From positions 1 to 64,000 of the forward strand of contig JAPPFJ010000006.1 in assembly GCA_028877215.1 (NCBI GenBank): 64,000 nt of DNA, written 5' to 3'. Every line of letters begins with the position of its first letter. Within the stretch, counting starts at the first letter, position 1. The notes below the pieces were generated by a model. That model did no database searches. It had not been told where the DNA came from and saw only the letters and a list, made by a program, of their open reading frames with translations. This document shows, one piece after another, positions 61,516-64,000 of the stretch. The DNA comes from Gemmatimonadota bacterium. GTDB taxonomy: Bacteria; Latescibacterota; UBA2968; GCA-2709665. The position numbers were made by a program, and so were the translations under genes.

Positions 61516-62325
61516 TCAATCCCCGACGGAGGTTCGCATCATTGGATCTTTCGAACCCAGATAGTGGTCCAGCGTATTCCGGGTTGCCGGCCGTGTACGG
61601 AAATCGGCGATCCACGGCTCACGAAAATAAGCCTGTTTCTCTCGCGGCAGACTGTCAAGTACGTCGGGAGGCACATTCAGCCGGTGCCAGTGCGTTGCCA
61701 GGTGCGAATAGGCATGCAGCACGGCGACGCGCGGACTGTCGCTGGTCCACTCCGGTCCCACGTGGCACACATTCTCGGTGAAGAATACGGCGCTGCCAGC
61801 CGGGCATCCATATCCCATCAGATACGGACTTCGCTTACCCGGCTCCATCGAAAGGTGTTCGGGATGCATGTCAAAATTCGCCTTATGGCTGCCAACGATG
61901 AAATGCGTGCCCCCGTCCTCCGGATGCACTTCCGTCAGCTCGAAGACCACGCGTACCATCCCCGCGTGAATCCGCCCGTTCTGGCAACGGTATCCGAATA
62001 TCGGATCGATCTGGCTGGGCCCGCCTCCGTGAAGGCCCCCGCCGTGGGATTCCCCTTTCTTGCGCCATACGCAGTAACAGCCTTCCATTCGAATCTCGGG
62101 CCCGATAATCTCCTGCAGGACCTCCACGACCTTCGGATGATCGATCAGAACGCTCGACGGTCCCCCTGGAACCGTACGGTGTTCCGGTGGCAGTGCGCCG
62201 GGATCATGCACGATGCGATCGATCTGCTCGACGATGGATTCGATCTCATCCTGATTCAGAATGGCCGGTCGCACCAGAAAGCCCGTCAGATCGAAACGAA
62301 ACTTCTCTTCATCCGTCATGCCCAT
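61516..62325 (-). CDS. PhyH-family protein with HxG motif
   Basis: 269 residues from ATG 62325, with GGAGG seven bases upstream; an in-frame start at 62385 is rejected. Iron-ligand position H99-G100-G101 (GLHGGGPS), VVFELTEVHPEDGGTHFIVG, SHK at 146-148, distal H188 (NVCHVGPEW), R199 (SPRVAVLHAY). Spacings 89 and 11 are those of human PHYH. Asp is replaced by Gly, like the protein at 43421. First gene of the minus-strand run, divergent from a heparinase-like gene 197 bp away. Confidence 0.84.
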   Translation of the reverse strand: MGMTDEEKFRFDLTGFLVRPAILNQDEIESIVEQIDRIVHDPGALPPEHRTVPGGPSSVLIDHPKVVEVLQEIIGPEIRMEGCYCVWRKKGESHGGGLHGGGPSQIDPIFGYRCQNGRIHAGMVRVVFELTEVHPEDGGTHFIVGSHKANFDMHPEHLSMEPGKRSPYLMGYGCPAGSAVFFTENVCHVGPEWTSDSPRVAVLHAYSHLATHWHRLNVPPDVLDSLPREKQAYFREPWIADFRTRPATRNTLDHYLGSKDPMMRTSVGD

Positions 62326-62522
62326 CTCGAATCCTCCGCAGTATGGTTCGCTGTTCGCCCGCCCGACTAACCGCAATATATGCAAACGCCGGAAGCCGAC
62401 AAACTCACTTCGCAGGGTCCCCGCCCGGAAGCGGATACTCCTTTCCGATAGGCGCGCAGATGTTATCTTGTCATCTGACCGGAAGATCGGAAAAGGCGCT
62501 CGGGAACAAAGGAGGAGGCGGG

Positions 62523-64000
62523 ATGGGCGACTCCGATAAGCAGCGATGGATCCACCCGGCCGGATTCGTGGACGTGGCGACCCTGGAGGAGATCAGGCGA
62601 AAAGTCCGATCCCACGACTGGGCAAAGAAGGCCGCACAGGAATTGCACGCCAGCGTGCAGCCGTGGCTCGAGCGGCCCCTCGAACAGATCGAGTCGCTCA
62701 TGCCGAAACGCAAGATGCAGGTTTACTGGCTGCTGATCTGTCCCGTCTGCCAGGAAAGGCTCAGGTTCGAACCGTTCAACGACCGGGAAGCCACCTGCCA
62801 TCGGTGCAACATTGCCCATGCGCTTGATCAGCAGTCCACGGCGGTACATCTGACCGGCAAGTATTCCGGGACCCTGTACGAAGGCTGGGGCTGCTCCTAC
62901 ATCCAGGCAATGGCGACCACGGCCCAACACCTCGCACTGTTGCATGCGCTGGGTGCGGACCGCTCATACGCCAAAAGGAGCGCCGGCATTCTGAATCTGT
63001 TCGCCAGACACATTCAGTCCCTGCCCGTGCAGGGGAGCGGCACCCAGCATGTGATCTGGACCTACAACATGGAGGGCGACTGCGTCATCGTACTCGCGCT
63101 GTCGGAAGCATACGAACTCCTCAGGTCCACGGACGGGCTCTTTACCGAACAGGAACACTTGCGGATTCGAAAGAATCTGCTCCGGCACTGGGCGGACGCG
63201 GTGTTCCGTGTTGAAGAGGACAGCAGCCCGCGCCACAACGGGATGTTCGCCTATCTCAGTTCGGTCGCCATGGCCGGCTGCGCCATCGAGAGTACGGATT
63301 ACGTGGACTGGGCTTTCGGCCACCGGGATTACGCTTCAGGACGGCGCCCCAACCACCGCGGCATCCGCTGGCTGACGCGCAACAACTATCTGGCTGACGG
63401 AGGTTTCTGGGGCCTGTGCAGCGCGTACCACCTGTATGCCCTGGGTCCGAACTGCCGCGCGCTCGTACTCGGCCACAGGCTCTCGCGTCAGATGCCGGAC
63501 CTGTTTCCCCCGGAAGTCTATGACGAACTGGACCCCGCGAACAGCAGTTACCGCGCCGTGCGCCGCGCCATCAAATGGTTCACCGCGCAGGCGTTTCCTG
63601 ACCTGAGCGTAGCGCCGACGGGAGACATGGGAGGACGCGCCAGCCTTGCCAGCTATGCGCTCACCGCCGAAATCGGATATCGCTATCTGGACATTGACGA
63701 GACGGGATCGTACCGCGTACTTCGGGAGGGTGACCGGGGACTGACCGGCCTCCTCTTCGGTGCGGACACAATCGAGAAGAAACCCGTACCCTACCGCAGC
63801 GCCAATCTCTCCAGCGGGTACGCGGCATTGAAACGTGAGGCCGGCGGAAACCGCCTGTACGCCGGATTGAACGCGCTCCTTCCGGGCTCCGGACACGCGC
63901 ACGCGGACCGGCTGAATCTGGTCACCTACGCGCACGGCCGGATGCTCACGGGCGAGAAGCGCACCCGTTACGAAGATCCCGCTCAGCGTGTCTACAGCGG
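62523..64000 (+). CDS. Heparinase II/III-family protein, 3' end beyond the window
   Basis: 492 codons are present without a stop; the gene continues past the window. ATG 62523 has AAAGGAGGAGGCGG directly upstream. It begins LEEIRRKVRSHDWAKKAAQE, has two CxxC knuckles (LICPVCQERLRFEP and ATCHRCNIAHA), and reaches NALLPGSGHAHADRLNLVTY, the opening of the heparinase II/III-like beta domain, just before the edge. There is no signal peptide at the start, unlike the other two family members here. Its zinc-type knuckles align with CKICGNTFPG and CSVCGTVYPN of those proteins. It is divergent from the PhyH-led run. Confidence 0.82.
   Translation, partial: MGDSDKQRWIHPAGFVDVATLEEIRRKVRSHDWAKKAAQELHASVQPWLERPLEQIESLMPKRKMQVYWLLICPVCQERLRFEPFNDREATCHRCNIAHALDQQSTAVHLTGKYSGTLYEGWGCSYIQAMATTAQHLALLHALGADRSYAKRSAGILNLFARHIQSLPVQGSGTQHVIWTYNMEGDCVIVLALSEAYELLRSTDGLFTEQEHLRIRKNLLRHWADAVFRVEEDSSPRHNGMFAYLSSVAMAGCAIESTDYVDWAFGHRDYASGRRPNHRGIRWLTRNNYLADGGFWGLCSAYHLYALGPNCRALVLGHRLSRQMPDLFPPEVYDELDPANSSYRAVRRAIKWFTAQAFPDLSVAPTGDMGGRASLASYALTAEIGYRYLDIDETGSYRVLREGDRGLTGLLFGADTIEKKPVPYRSANLSSGYAALKREAGGNRLYAGLNALLPGSGHAHADRLNLVTYAHGRMLTGEKRTRYEDPAQRVYS

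Overview
This 64 kb stretch looks like chromosome from an uncultured, GC-rich, Gram-negative-type bacterium. It has lipoproteins, Tat and Sec signals, TonB C-terminal domains and strong AGGAGG-type ribosome binding sites. The abundance of phytanoyl-CoA dioxygenase (PhyH) family genes, heparinase II/III-like lyases and a sulfatase resembles uncultured FCB-group lineages such as Latescibacterota or Poribacteria. That placement is an inference from gene content only; no rRNA or tRNA gene was seen.

Layout. 0-8 kb: the end of a secreted-protein gene, a Gfo/Idh/MocA oxidoreductase, hydantoinase/oxoprolinase B and A on opposite strands, an NCS2 purine-type permease next to HyuA, and a UVR-motif protein. 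8.3-19.6 kb: ilvB, then an ECF sigma/anti-sigma operon with three LTXXQ-like envelope proteins and a decayed repeat remnant, then archaeal-type valS and aspS2. Each of ilvB, valS and aspS2 is preceded by a short leader peptide rich in the matching amino acid, an antiterminator and an intrinsic terminator. These look like three textbook ribosome-mediated attenuators within 10 kb, and they are the most striking thing in the window. 20-34 kb: a lipoprotein, then a signalling operon (STAS protein, antiporter pseudogene, response regulator-SpoIIE phosphatase, RsbW-like kinase, periplasmic binding protein, histidine kinase, binding-domain lipoprotein), then a circularly permuted ATP-grasp / ammonium transporter / alpha-E / transglutaminase group. 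34.1-36.4 kb: sigma70 promoter, TPP riboswitch, terminator, a 324-bp MITE-like insertion and thiC.

36.5-45.0 kb: a sulfatase, then a plus-strand run of class III aminotransferase, hydroxyacyl-CoA-dehydrogenase-like protein, three PhyH proteins, an O-methyltransferase and an RraA-like protein. A second copy of the 324-bp element sits exactly in the overlapping stop codons of the last gene and a convergent heparinase-like lyase. 49-53 kb: BlaI repressor with a palindromic operator and a BlaR1-like M56 peptidase carrying six tandem TonB C-terminal domains. 53.4-62.3 kb: a minus-strand catabolic run (two PhyH, polysaccharide deacetylase, amidohydrolase, heparinase-like lyase, M14-like and M20 peptidases), divergent from a third heparinase-like gene cut by the window edge.

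Four of the five PhyH proteins lack the metal-binding carboxylate of the HxD motif (HxA or HxG instead), which is the arrangement known from Fe/2-oxoglutarate halogenases. The fifth is canonical.
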